18,292 bases of DNA from Phellopilus nigrolimitatus (Eukaryota; Basidiomycota; Agaricomycetes; Hymenochaetales; Hymenochaetaceae), in assembly GCA_021029095.1 (NCBI GenBank), contig JAJOHG010000464.1, positions 1 to 18,292 on the forward strand. Reading direction: 5' to 3'. Each line of letters begins with the position of its first letter. Position 1 is the first letter of the stretch. The position numbers and the translations under genes are program-made. Shown piece by piece: positions 8,264-17,900 of this stretch. The notes beneath the pieces are model-generated. The model was not told the origin of the DNA and searched no databases. It was given only the letters and a program-made list of their open reading frames with translations.

Positions 8264-9748
8264 CTACTTCATGCTGTTCTCTACGCCAGCAGTCGATGAA
8301 TCCTCATGGGCAAGCAACTTCTTCGTCCGCTTCTCTGTGCCCTTACCACGGAGTACGTTCTCGATGTAAAATTCGCCAGCCTGTTCCTCCGTCAGTAAGA
8401 CTTTGATGTAATGAGCGGAATTCCATACTTTGTAGCTGCTCCGCACGAGAGGCCCACTCGCGACGTACAAGAAGCCCATGTCTTCCGCAATTGTCTTCCA
8501 TCGCTCGAATTCGGCGGGCTCTACGTACCGATCGACCTTCATGTGTCGCTTCGTCGGACGCATGTACTGCCCAAACGTCACAACGTCGACATCTACTTTT
8601 CTTAGCTCTGCGAAAAATATAAGAGCGCTGCAATCGTCCCGTGAGAAATGCCGTACCTCGCAAGGCATCCAATATTTGTTCTTCGTTCTCGCCTACACCA
8701 AGCATAATAGACGTCTTCGTTACACGAACACCCTCTGCCTTGGCGTGGGCAAGGACCTTCAGACTCTGCCTGAATGTTGCCCTGCGATCCCGAACGAAAG
8801 GCGTCATGGCCTCGACGGTCTCCACGTTGTGGGCGTACACATCCAATCCGGACTTTGCGACTACAGAAACCAGTGCTAATGACCCAGCAAAGTCTCCAGT
8901 CAGCGCTTCCACGAGAACCTGAGGGGCCCTAGACGCGATTATGTCAGGAGTTTTGTAAATCAATCAGACAAGGTGGAGGCTTCGTACTTCTGCTTGATCT
9001 TTCGTATTGTTTCAGCGAAGTGATGAGCGCCACCGTCTGCTAGATCTGTGTTTGGAGTCAGATAACTGTTTCGAGTATGTAATAACACACGCACCGTCCC
9101 TATCTACGCTTGTGAGGACGATGTAGCCTAACCCCCAACGACTGATAGCCTCAGCGGTATTCTCTGGCTCATGCGGATCCAAAGGCGGAGGAGCTCTTGA
9201 CGTCTTTACAGAACAGAATCGGCATCCTCGAGTGCAAGTATCACCCATTAACTTCATGGTTACTAAGTACAGTTCGCGAAGTATATACAATTAAATACAC
9301 ATACCATAATGGTAGCAGTCGCTGCACGCCTGCCTTCCTCCTCCGTAGCACCTTCCTTGCCGCCCCAGCAGTCGCCTATGTTGGGACATCGCGCCTCCTC
9401 ACAAACAGTATGCAGACCCAGGCCCCGCAGGTCCTTCTTGATGCTGGAGTACGACGAACCCGTCGGAATCGTCGTCTTCAGATGAGATGGAAGGCGCGGC
9501 CTGTCCCAGTCCGTCAGCACCTCGGCGGCTAGCAAGCAGAACGCGAGACATGCTCACCCTTTGGTATTGCCTAGAACGACACGCTCCGGTACGTTGTCGG
9601 AGATGAAGTCATCCAGCGACGGCCCGCCTGCGAGGCTTTGGGAGAAGGAGCCCTTGGACGAGGAAGGCGTAGCGAGGCTCCGGATGTGAGGGGCGACAGA
9701 CCGGTGTGCTTGCTTATGGATGGTGTGCTTGAGCGCTTGCAAGCTCAT
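8264..9748 (-). CDS. lip5: Lipoyl synthase, mitochondrial (radical SAM)
   Basis: This enzyme inserts two sulfurs into octanoyl groups on lipoyl domains of pyruvate and 2-oxoglutarate dehydrogenases and the glycine cleavage H protein. Seven minus-strand exons fit in phase: 9748-9558, 9500-9305, 9251-9095, 9045-8988, 8928-8657, 8607-8429 and 8380-8264, giving 389 residues. A mitochondrial presequence ([20 protein letters not shown]) comes first. The auxiliary-cluster cysteines are C97, C102 and C108 ([13 protein letters not shown]). The radical-SAM CxxxCxxC is C135, C139 and C142 ([13 protein letters not shown]). The RSSY motif, whose Ser ligates the auxiliary cluster, is at about 347-350, just before an intron. 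Other anchors are [48 protein letters not shown] and [16 protein letters not shown]. All catalytic residues are present. The gene diverges from cmc1 across 200 bp. Confidence 0.97.
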
Positions 9749-9948
9749 TATTGAGATAGCCTAAGTAATTTAGATGGCAATAGATTCAGAACAATAGTCT
9801 CGCGCCGACACCAAGCACCCCAACAGAGTCGAAGGATGACGGGAGCAAGGCAAATCACAGTCCGTCTTATTCAGTGCGATGTCACGTGACATGCCATTCA
9901 CTCGAGTAAGTCCGCGTTCCGCATCCTTCGCCCTCGACACTGCCGACA
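9749..9948. promoter_or_regulatory. Shared divergent promoter, lipoyl synthase / cmc1
   Basis: Only 200 bases separate the start codons of two mitochondrial genes read in opposite directions, so the same DNA must drive both. It contains a perfect 14-bp palindrome with a CACGTG core at 9879-9892. Expression coupling is inference. Confidence 0.7.
9879..9892. promoter_or_regulatory. CACGTG palindrome (candidate bHLH site)
   Basis: ATGTCACGTGACAT reads the same on both strands. The core TCACGTGA matches the E-box/CDEI type bound by Cbf1-like bHLH factors, and each half contains GTCAC, the Rtg1/Rtg3 R-box of yeast. It lies 57 bases upstream of the cmc1 ATG and 131 bases upstream of the lipoyl synthase ATG. 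Binding is not shown by the sequence. Confidence 0.5.
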
Positions 9949-10328
9949 ATGAACGCGCTCTCGCGAAGGGAAGAGGAGACACTTCAGAAAAGCACAAAAG
10001 CTCGTGCTCTGAAAGAATGTGACGCGTTGGTCAAAGGTATTTCTCAGCCTCTCACGCATTACTTACTGTCTCACTGACCCAGTCTGCGCTTCATTTAGAC
10101 TTCGCGGAATGCACCAAGGACCGCTATATCTCGCTCGCATGGGCATGCAGGGGAAAGTATAAGCAGGTACAAGACTGTATGTACCAATAGTACGTGCTCA
10201 AGATCGTCATGTTGTTTCATTAGGGAGATTGAATGTGATGCTGCAGTACTGGACCGGAGAGTATGGACATCGTACGTGTAGAGTATGTCCGCCTTAGGGA
10301 TTCCGGACAGAAACCACCCTCGTCATAG
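9949..10328 (+). CDS. cmc1: Cytochrome c oxidase assembly factor Cmc1 (twin CX9C protein)
   Basis: Cmc1 acts in the mitochondrial intermembrane space, is imported by the Mia40 relay, and stabilises newly made Cox1 during complex IV assembly. Exons are 9949-10036, 10099-10189 and 10247-10328, giving 86 residues. Two CX9C pairs are exact: C24-DALVKDFAE-C34 and C46-RGKYKQVQD-C56. The helix-turn-helix is followed by MYQYTGPESMDIVRVEYVRLR, which matches the conserved Cmc1 tail. That tail requires skipping two earlier AG dinucleotides in intron 2 and using gctgcag at 10240-10246; the earlier acceptors would give immediate stops. There is no presequence, as expected for Mia40 clients. Cmc2 is the alternative, but the QYTGPE tail and the spacing between the CX9C pairs favour Cmc1. 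Confidence 0.88.
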
Positions 10329-10611
10329 TTCTTGGGTGACAAAAACTATCTGCTATACTTATATTACAGGGATCTAAGTGCCAAGTGAGTCTACCTATTT
10401 TCATGTAGTCGTCTTGACGCGTCTAAACACTTGTTATAGGACAGCTCTCCAAGCGAACTTCTCAGGTTCAAGGATGAGCGTCCGCATCCATAATTACTTT
10501 GGATAAGTCACGACCGTTACATGCTTGTTTTAAAGTGGCGTACTGGCGACGTGTGCGCAATATGAATAGATACACGAGCGAAGGCCAGATATTCTATAGA
10601 CAGACACAATC

Positions 10612-11703
10612 TCAGGCCGTTGCTTTATTGACGTTTGCCCACTGGGTACGAAGCGCCATGAGCGACGTGATCACCCTGCAAAAACATTAGCATGTCGAAA
10701 GACCTTGACGATATGGTTTCAGCAAGACATACCCGAAGATGCCCAGCACACCGTCATTGAGGTTAGCATAGCCGAGGTTGGACGCGGGGATCCAAACATC
10801 GAGAAGGTCAATGATAAATTGGTATCGAACGGACGACCTTTCCCTATGATATTTCTTGTCAAATAAACTAAGACAATAAGAGGATTGCGACGCTTACTTC
10901 TCCACAGCGCTGAGCTTCACTGCTAGCTCTGCCTCATTGCCAATAGACTTCTCTCCCCACTTCGGGCTATTGAGCTCCTTAGCCTCGTTTGCCAGCCTGC
11001 CAGCCTGTGGAACCTATTAGCAAGCACTTCGTTGACTCTTGTTTCTCAGGTAGCGTGTACCTTTATGAGACCATGGCAAATGCTGAACACAATACCCAAG
11101 ACCCAGAAGCGGTTCGATCTCCTGTTCACTTTTTGGCTGTTCTCCTTCGACAGGGTGATGAATCTAACCGAGTTTGCCTTGCTCACCAGATAAGAACTAA
11201 TTTATTGCATTAATATTCAAGTGCACCCACCCAGATCGCCGCGTCATAGATGAGGTATCCAGCGTAGCCCAACTGCCTGAGAATCGTAGTAGTTTGCTCA
11301 GCAGGCCTGGCGAATGAGTTTGTGGCCTTCAACGCCGCTTGGAGGTGCTCAAGCGGCTTTCCGATGCGCATAACTAGAGCATAGTGACATTAATAGTGAA
11401 CTAATTGGACGTGTACAAGGCGCGTATCACTCACGTTTCCGTGCGGTCGCAAGATGCGTCTTGAGCGCGTTCCAGCGGGCAGCCTCGACGTTTTTACCCT
11501 TCGAGATGAGGTACCATGCGAGGAAGCGAGCGAAATACTGGGCCGCTCGGTAAATCTGGACGAGTGAGAGTGGTGTCAGTTTAGAGACTAGAAAGTAAAC
11601 AGCAGCGTACTTTGTCTCGACCGAGGGTAGTACCGAGCACTTTAAGTGTCTGGGTTGCGGTTGGGTGGAGAACGACTTGGGCAGCGACGGTGGTCATGGC
11701 CAT
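10612..11703 (-). CDS. pex11: Peroxisomal membrane protein Pex11
   Basis: Pex11 remodels the peroxisomal membrane and promotes elongation before fission. Seven minus-strand exons join in phase: 11703-11611, 11555-11435, 11373-11231, 11177-11061, 11013-10898, 10843-10733 and 10675-10612, giving 254 residues, the normal fungal size. Recognisable parts are LKVLGTTLGRDK-IYRAAQYFARFLAWYL near the N terminus with the amphipathic helix, RWNALKTHLATARK-LMRIGKPLEHLQAALKA, LRQLGYAGYLIYDAAIW, the hydrophobic FWVLGIVFSICHGLIK, and the C-terminal RYQFIIDLLDVWIPASNLGYANLNDGVLGIFGVITSLMAL with its membrane segment. Exon 5 has two in-frame acceptors 9 nt apart, so residues VPQ may be optional. A second ATG lies two codons after the first. 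The gene diverges from fumarase. Confidence 0.94.
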
Positions 11704-12155
11704 GGTGGATGAAGACGAAGAGACGGAAAGCAAAAGCGAGCGGGAGAGCGTGTATGTATGTGGTAATCATGCTAAGGCGCGGATATCACATGTAAAGCCA
11801 CTTTAAGTCCTCTCTATATATGCACTTCATTGCTGCCCAGAGACTATGTACCTTCGAGCCCCTCTCGCTCCACCGCTGAAGCGACATAGTTAGCACTGTC
11901 GCTGATAACGAGCAGGTATCATTCGCCGACGCCGGTGCGAAATTGAAAGACGAGAGCATGTTTTACTTACACAATCATGCGAAAATACGACTCACGTCAC
12001 GGTCGCTGCTCCGACAACGCCCGAGCCTCAATTTTTCATCCTCTGCTCGTCGTGCCGCGGCCGCGCCTGCTCTTGCTCTCTCTCTTTTTCTTTTCTCTTT
12101 ACATTCTCAGGCGTTCGATTCCTTGGTTTAATACCGTAATTACCAAGTGCACTCG
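11704..12155. other. Divergent intergenic region, pex11 / fumarase
   Basis: These 452 bases separate two diverging start codons. A TATA-like TATATA at 11815-11820 lies about 112 bp upstream of the pex11 ATG. A pyrimidine-rich tract at about 12067-12113 lies 45-90 bp upstream of the fumarase ATG, the place where fungal transcription starts are often found. No gene, RNA or repeat was recognised. Confidence 0.5.
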
Positions 12156-14211
12156 ATGTTTCGTACAGCACACCTCCGTCTACGAGCACCCGCGTCAGCT
12201 GCAAGGAGTGTAAGAACGCAAGTTCTAAATGGGTTGTGCATGTGATATAAACATCAGTCCTGTCCTACAGTTGAACAGCATTGCCTCCCTCCGTGCTTCC
12301 CAGCAGCGTTTCTTTTCCGCCTCTTTGCGCGCCATGGTCCGTTTCCTTCTCTCGACCGCAGATCGCATGTTCATCAATATGTTTTGCTAGACACAGTACA
12401 GAGCAGAACGCGACACATTTGGTGAACTGCAGGTACCTGCAGACCGTTACTGGGGTGCCCAGACCCAAAGGCGCGCGTTTTTCTTTTGCGTAATTATCGA
12501 AGAGCTGTTCTGACACGTCGCGTCGTACAGATCGCTGCAGAACTTCGACATTGGCGGGCCAACCGAGCGCCTGCCGCCGCCCCTCATCAAGGCGTTCGGC
12601 GTCCTGAAGAAGGCAGCGTCGATCGTTAATACGACGTACGGGCTCGACCCGAAGGTCGGCGGGGCTATCCAGCAGGCGGCCGATGAAGTCATCTCCGGCA
12701 AGCTGATAGATCACTTCCCGCTCGTCGTATTCCAGACGGGGAGTGGCACGCAGAGCAACATGAACACGAACGAGGTCATATCGAACCGCGCGATTGAGAT
12801 CCTTGGCGGCCAGCTCGGGTCCAAGAAACCCGTGCATCCGAATGACCATGTCAACATGAGCCAGAGCTCGAATGATACGTGCGCATATTTTCTCTTCTGC
12901 GATGATGATGGCGATGAATTCGAGATGCGATTGGACAGGTTCCCAACGGCGATGCACGTCGCGGCTGTCATGGAGATTAATGGTTCTCTCCTTCCTGCGC
13001 TGACAGACCTCCGGGACGCGATGGACGCCAAAGCGAAGGAGTTCGACCATATCATCAAGATTGGTCGTACTCATTTGCAGGTCCGTGCTTCACCTGCAGA
13101 TTCTTAGTCTGGGGCTTTTACTGAACGAAATGCAATTGATAATTTAGGATGCCACTCCCTTGACGTTGGGCCAGGAATTCAGTGGATATGTACAGCAGTT
13201 AACGAATGGCATCGAGCGTGTTAAGGCGACTCTTCCTCGCTTAAGCCTCTTGGCCCAGGGTGGTACGGCTGTCGGCACGGGCCTGAACACGAAAAAGGGC
13301 TTCGATGTCAGGGTCGCAGCGGAGATCACGAAGCTCACGGGTTACGAGTTCAAAACCGCTCCGAACAAGGTCAGAGCTCTTTTATTTTTCGGATGTGAAT
13401 ATCTTTAAATATTTTTGGCTACTCAGTTTGAGGCGCTTGCATCGCATGACGCGTTAGTAGAGGCACATGGCGCGCTGAACGTGCTCGCTTGCTCGCTGAT
13501 GAAGATCGCCAACGATATTCGTTTTCTCGGATCTGGCCCACGCTGCGGATTTGGAGAGCTGAGTTTGCCGGAGAACGAGCCCGGCAGCAGCATTATGCCT
13601 GGCAAAGTGAACCCGACGCAATGCGAGGCGCTTACGATGGTTGCGGCGCAGGTGATTGGTAACCAAACGACGGTCAGCGTCGCCGGAGCGAACGGCCAAT
13701 TCGAGGTGGGTGATAAGCTTTGACTGAGTGCATGACGTTTTCGCTTACTATCCCACGTGGAATGGGTGTAGCTGAACGTCTTTAAGCCGGTGATCATTAA
13801 GAACGTGTTACAAAGCATTCGGCTATTGGCGGATGGTATGTTTTGCGAACGGGCTTACTCTGAGAACAATGTGCTGACATGTATAAAGGATCGCGCTCGT
13901 TTACGAACCATTGTGTTGTGGGCATCCAGGCGAACGAAAAGCGGATAAACCAGTTGTTGAATGAATCACTGATGCTTGCGACGATTCTGAACAGCCATCT
14001 GGGCTACGACAGTGGGTGTACTGATCCTGCATGCTAGGAATGAACAAGACTGATCGGAATTGAATTGACAGATGTTGCGAAGTGCGCGAAGAAAGCACAC
14101 AAAGAGGGCACAACATTGAAGGAGGCTACCGTTTCGCTTGGGTTCTTGACGCCTGAGGAGTTTGACAACAAGGTACGGCCGGAGCTGATGTTGCACCCGG
14201 ATGAGGTGTGA
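12156..14211 (+). CDS. fum1: Fumarate hydratase (class II fumarase), mitochondrial
   Basis: Fumarase interconverts fumarate and L-malate in the TCA cycle. Ten exons fit in phase: 12156-12209, 12271-12336, 12397-12470, 12531-12878, 12939-13080, 13148-13369, 13427-13705, 13772-13835, 13889-14011 and 14072-14211, giving 503 residues. The Arg/Ala/Ser-rich start ([18 protein letters not shown], then [17 protein letters not shown]) is a strong mitochondrial presequence. The core contains [55 protein letters not shown], the active-site [17 protein letters not shown], and the signature loop [11 protein letters not shown] at about residues 355-365 with its catalytic serine. The exon 3 donor is unusual: the frame that matches the family ends before GC at 12471, while a GT donor at 12477 would insert two residues. 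An internal Met at about residue 40 could start a cytosolic form. Confidence 0.96.
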
Positions 14212-14958
14212 TGAGTGCGATGTGTACTAGAGACATTGTATGTAGATAAAATGAAAAAGAAAAAGAAGAAGAAAAAAGGAGCAGTTTGCGACCAGTGGTG
14301 GCCGGTGATGCGAAGCAATGAGGAGGCAGTGACCGGGGTCCTATGTAAGACTTCCTAGCGGGTGTGGTCCAAATAAGGAACTCGGATGCCCGTTTTGCAT
14401 CTTGTTGCTCAGTTTCGGTCTGACAAAAAGACAGGCTTTTCCGGATGATCAAATGCTTGCTGGATTTCTGTGTCTGTGAATGTAGAAGATGAAGAGGAAG
14501 AAAAGGGTTGCTGGTGAGAGATGTGGGGAGGGAGGGCACACAGGGCAGTGTCGAAAACGGTTGGAAGCGCGTTGACAAAACGAAAGGAACTATAAACGGA
14601 CGTCAAGAGTTAATTACATTTACGACGGGTCGAAACGAAATGCCCTCAATCAAGCTTTCCCCAAAGCCGCATCACCGCGCCACGCCTCTCCTTCCTCCTC
14701 ATCGTCCACAACATTGACCGTCTCATCCCGCCCCGCCCGCTCAACTTCCCGTACTTGCCCATTTCGGATCAATCTCCCTCGCCAGCGACGAGATCGTCCC
14801 ATAGAATTGCGTGCAATATCATATACTTTCTTCGTTCTAGCCTGCTCTTCGCCAGTCCCACGCGTTTTCACCTCTCATCCGTCGCCCGCTTTTGCCCACC
14901 AATTCTTCCTCGATAACGCCTAACCTGTGTCCGATTCTCTAGCTGAGGGCCGCCGGTC
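14212..14958. other. Intergenic region, fumarase 3' end to INO80 promoter
   Basis: These 747 bases should carry the fumarase 3' UTR and the INO80 promoter and leader. A purine-rich stretch (A/G only for long parts) lies at about 14248-14280, and C/T-rich tracts lie at about 14689-14710. Overlapping open frames occur on the minus strand (150 and 94 codons), but they are low-complexity Ser/Phe-rich translations of the purine tract and match no family. No RNA gene was recognised. Confidence 0.5.
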
Positions 14959-17900
14959 ATGTCGCTGAGCCGTATTCTGAACGATGAGCCAGTAGAACCT
15001 ATACAGACTGTACAGGTCTCCGCACCCATACCCGTCCGCACCGTCGATCCTGCATTTGTGGACACGTATCGGCGCTCGCCTCTGCCGCATTCGCCGTACG
15101 GAGGCCAGCACATGCATGTGGGCCCGGGCGGCATGCGTGCCGAGTATGCGGACAGGGATAGAGATGTACGTTACAACAGAGCTCTATCCCAATCGCCGCT
15201 ACCATGGACCCATGGAGGACCCAGCAGCTCGTCGTCGAAACGTGTCTCGCCCGCGCTCTCGCGCGGACCTGCGCAGGACGATCCTCAGCCACATTTCAGA
15301 GACCGAGATCGAGACCGGCCGTACGAATCAGGTGAATATGATGCACCGCAGGTGTATCAAGTGCTGTACCCGGGGAATCCAGAGTGGCAGCACGAGCCTG
15401 TCCCAGCTCAAGAGCCCATGGACATGGTGTACCCGGACCAGGAATCCCAGTCGTCTTCTGGTCGGACACGTCGGCGTACTGCGTCGTACAGAGAAGATCA
15501 CACTTTGCAAGAAGGCGCGAGTCGAAAGAAGAAGAAAACGGGCGATGATGCGGGCTTTCAGCCTGCGCGACGTGTATGTCTGACCTTCAGTTTTCCTTGT
15601 CTCACTGTGCTGAACTGCTCAACAGGTTGGTACGCGGCGGCAGCCGTCACGGACTAAACAACTCCAGACAGATACACCGCCCGTTGAGCTACCTCCGCCA
15701 ATACAGACAGAAGAGGAATTACGCCTCGCCTCATCTGACCTTGACGACTGCGAGGAAATTTGGATACAGGAAATGAGCTATTACTGTTTGGAAACGCAGA
15801 AAAGACAGCGCCAAGTGGAATTATGGTTTGAGGATAGCTGCGTCGTGAGTGTTCTAACTACGTCATGTTCAAAAGCAATCTTGTCTGAGATATCACTATC
15901 AATTCTTAGGCCCGTAATAACGATATAGCACGTTCCACGTCAAGTAAATACGCAACACGTATCGCACAAATTCCTGAAGCTGTTCCTCGTCCACTTTATA
16001 TGGTCCCTCAGCAAGTATTCGAAGAGGAAAGGGTTGCACATCGTTCACCATCGCCTGTGTTTCATGACGGAAACGGACTTGGCCTAGAATTTGTCGAAAA
16101 TCATGCGCATGGTCATTACTCCAATCATGCCGGTTATAACTCAGGCGCAGAGGATGCTGCAAGGGAGTTGGAGGAATCTGTTCTAGGAGTCGGCCCTTCG
16201 ACAAACAGGCATGAACGTTACGACAGGAGGAAGCGCGACGCCGCCTCTGCTCTCTCGGACGGTAGCAGCGACCTTGATGCATTGAACATGAATCGGCGTA
16301 ATGGAGAGCTTGTTCCTAATAAGAAGAGGAAGCTAGATGCTGCTGAAGAGGATATAACGGACGAACTAGAACGGTCGATTGCGGGAGACGATGCTCAATC
16401 GATATCCGCTGCTATTGCCAGAAGGCCATATGGCGCGAAGGGCAAGGGTAAAGGCAGAGCGACACCTGTGCCCTCCATCGCGGGTAGTGAGACGGGTGCA
16501 GTCAAGGCTAGGAAGAAGCCCGGACCCAGAAAGAAGGGCGATCCTCTTGCGCTTCGTAGTCAGGAGTTTGGCCCGCCGTCAACTACTGCGTCTATCGCAG
16601 GAGATATCACGCCTACGCCCTCGGGCCCTCCTTCACCAGCGTTATCTGCTACGATGATCTATGAGATCGGAGAAGTCGCACCGCCGCTGAAGCGTGCGAA
16701 GCGGGTCGATGAGTATACAATGTTCAAACGCATTCAGGGCTTGGAGGAGGCCCAACGGAAGGTCTGGCAAAACATTGCGCGGCGCGATGTTGTGAAGGTG
16801 TACAAGTACCATGTCGTCGGTTTCGTGGCGCGGCAGAACCAGATGAAGCGCACCGCGACGCTGTGTTCGATTCAGGCGAAGAAACCCGTGCAGCGAACGG
16901 TGAAAACCGCGAAGGAGGTGCAGATGAAAGGCAAGCGAATGATGCGAGAGATGTTGGTCTTTTGGAAAAAGAACGAAAAAGAGGAGCGCGATATGCGCAA
17001 GCGAGCGGAGAAGGAGGCGGATAATCGTGCCAAGGAGGAGGAAGAAAAAAGAGAGGCAACCCGGCAAGCAAGGAAGCTCGAGTTCTTGATCAGCCAGACA
17101 GAGCTTTACTCGCATTTCGTTGGCAATAAGTTAAAAAGTATGTATATTTTTTTCAAAATTTGTGTATAAGATAAAACTCCATTCGGTTTTGCCAGCTGCC
17201 GAGCTTGAAGGTGATCAAGCCGCTTCTTTATTAGTGCCAAAGGGCGCAGACGGGCCGGATCTTGAGGCTTCACTATTAGATATAAACTTCGATGACGATG
17301 ACGAGTCTAATCTGCACGCGCATGCACGCATGAAAGCCAAAGGGCTATGCTCTTGCCAAGGCACGCGCCGCGCACTTCGATACCCAGGCAGCTTTGGAGC
17401 GGAAGACTAATGAAGCACTCGCCCTCGCAAAGGCACAGGCTCATGTTCGAGATGACGAGGAGTCGGAAAGGCCCTCGGGTACCCTTGTTGATCGTCAGTA
17501 TTGTCTTCTAATTTTTTTTTTTGTTTACATGTTGATATTCAATCCGGTATTCACAGTGGACTCGGATGAGCTGAACTTCCAGAATCCGACGTCCTTGATT
17601 GGTCCGTTGACGATCAGTCAACCGGAAATGCTGCAAGCACAGCTCAAGGAGTATCAACTGAAAGGTTTGAACTGGCTAGGGACGCTCTATGAGCAAGGAA
17701 TTAACGGTATCCTCGCTGACGAAATGGGGCTTGGGAAGGTAAGCGTTGAGCGCTGAAATTTCCGTCAGACCAATCTGACCACTTGTGAATAGACTGTCCA
17801 GTCAATTTCTTTACTGGCACATTTAGCTGAGACGCACGACATCTGGGGCCCTTTCCTTGTCGTCGCGCCTGCGTCCACTTTGCACAATTGGCAGCAAGAG

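Noticed and set aside
12265..13074. 269-codon open frame on the minus strand
   Set aside because: It lies antisense to fumarase exons, whose conserved protein is certain. Its translation matches no family and is a shadow of GC-rich coding sequence.
14126..14578. Ser/Phe-rich open frames on the minus strand behind fumarase
   Set aside because: They are translations of a purine-rich 3' UTR tract and lack any domain, signal or clear start context.
16642..17115. 157-codon Leu/His-rich open frame on the minus strand
   Set aside because: It is antisense to the DBINO domain of INO80; the coiled-coil codons (Glu, Lys, Arg) give Leu/Phe/Ser-rich shadows.
17335..17350. Programmed +1 frameshifting in INO80
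   Set aside because: No known slippery heptamer or stimulatory structure is visible, INO80 is not known to use recoding, and a second break of opposite sign occurs further on; an indel is simpler.
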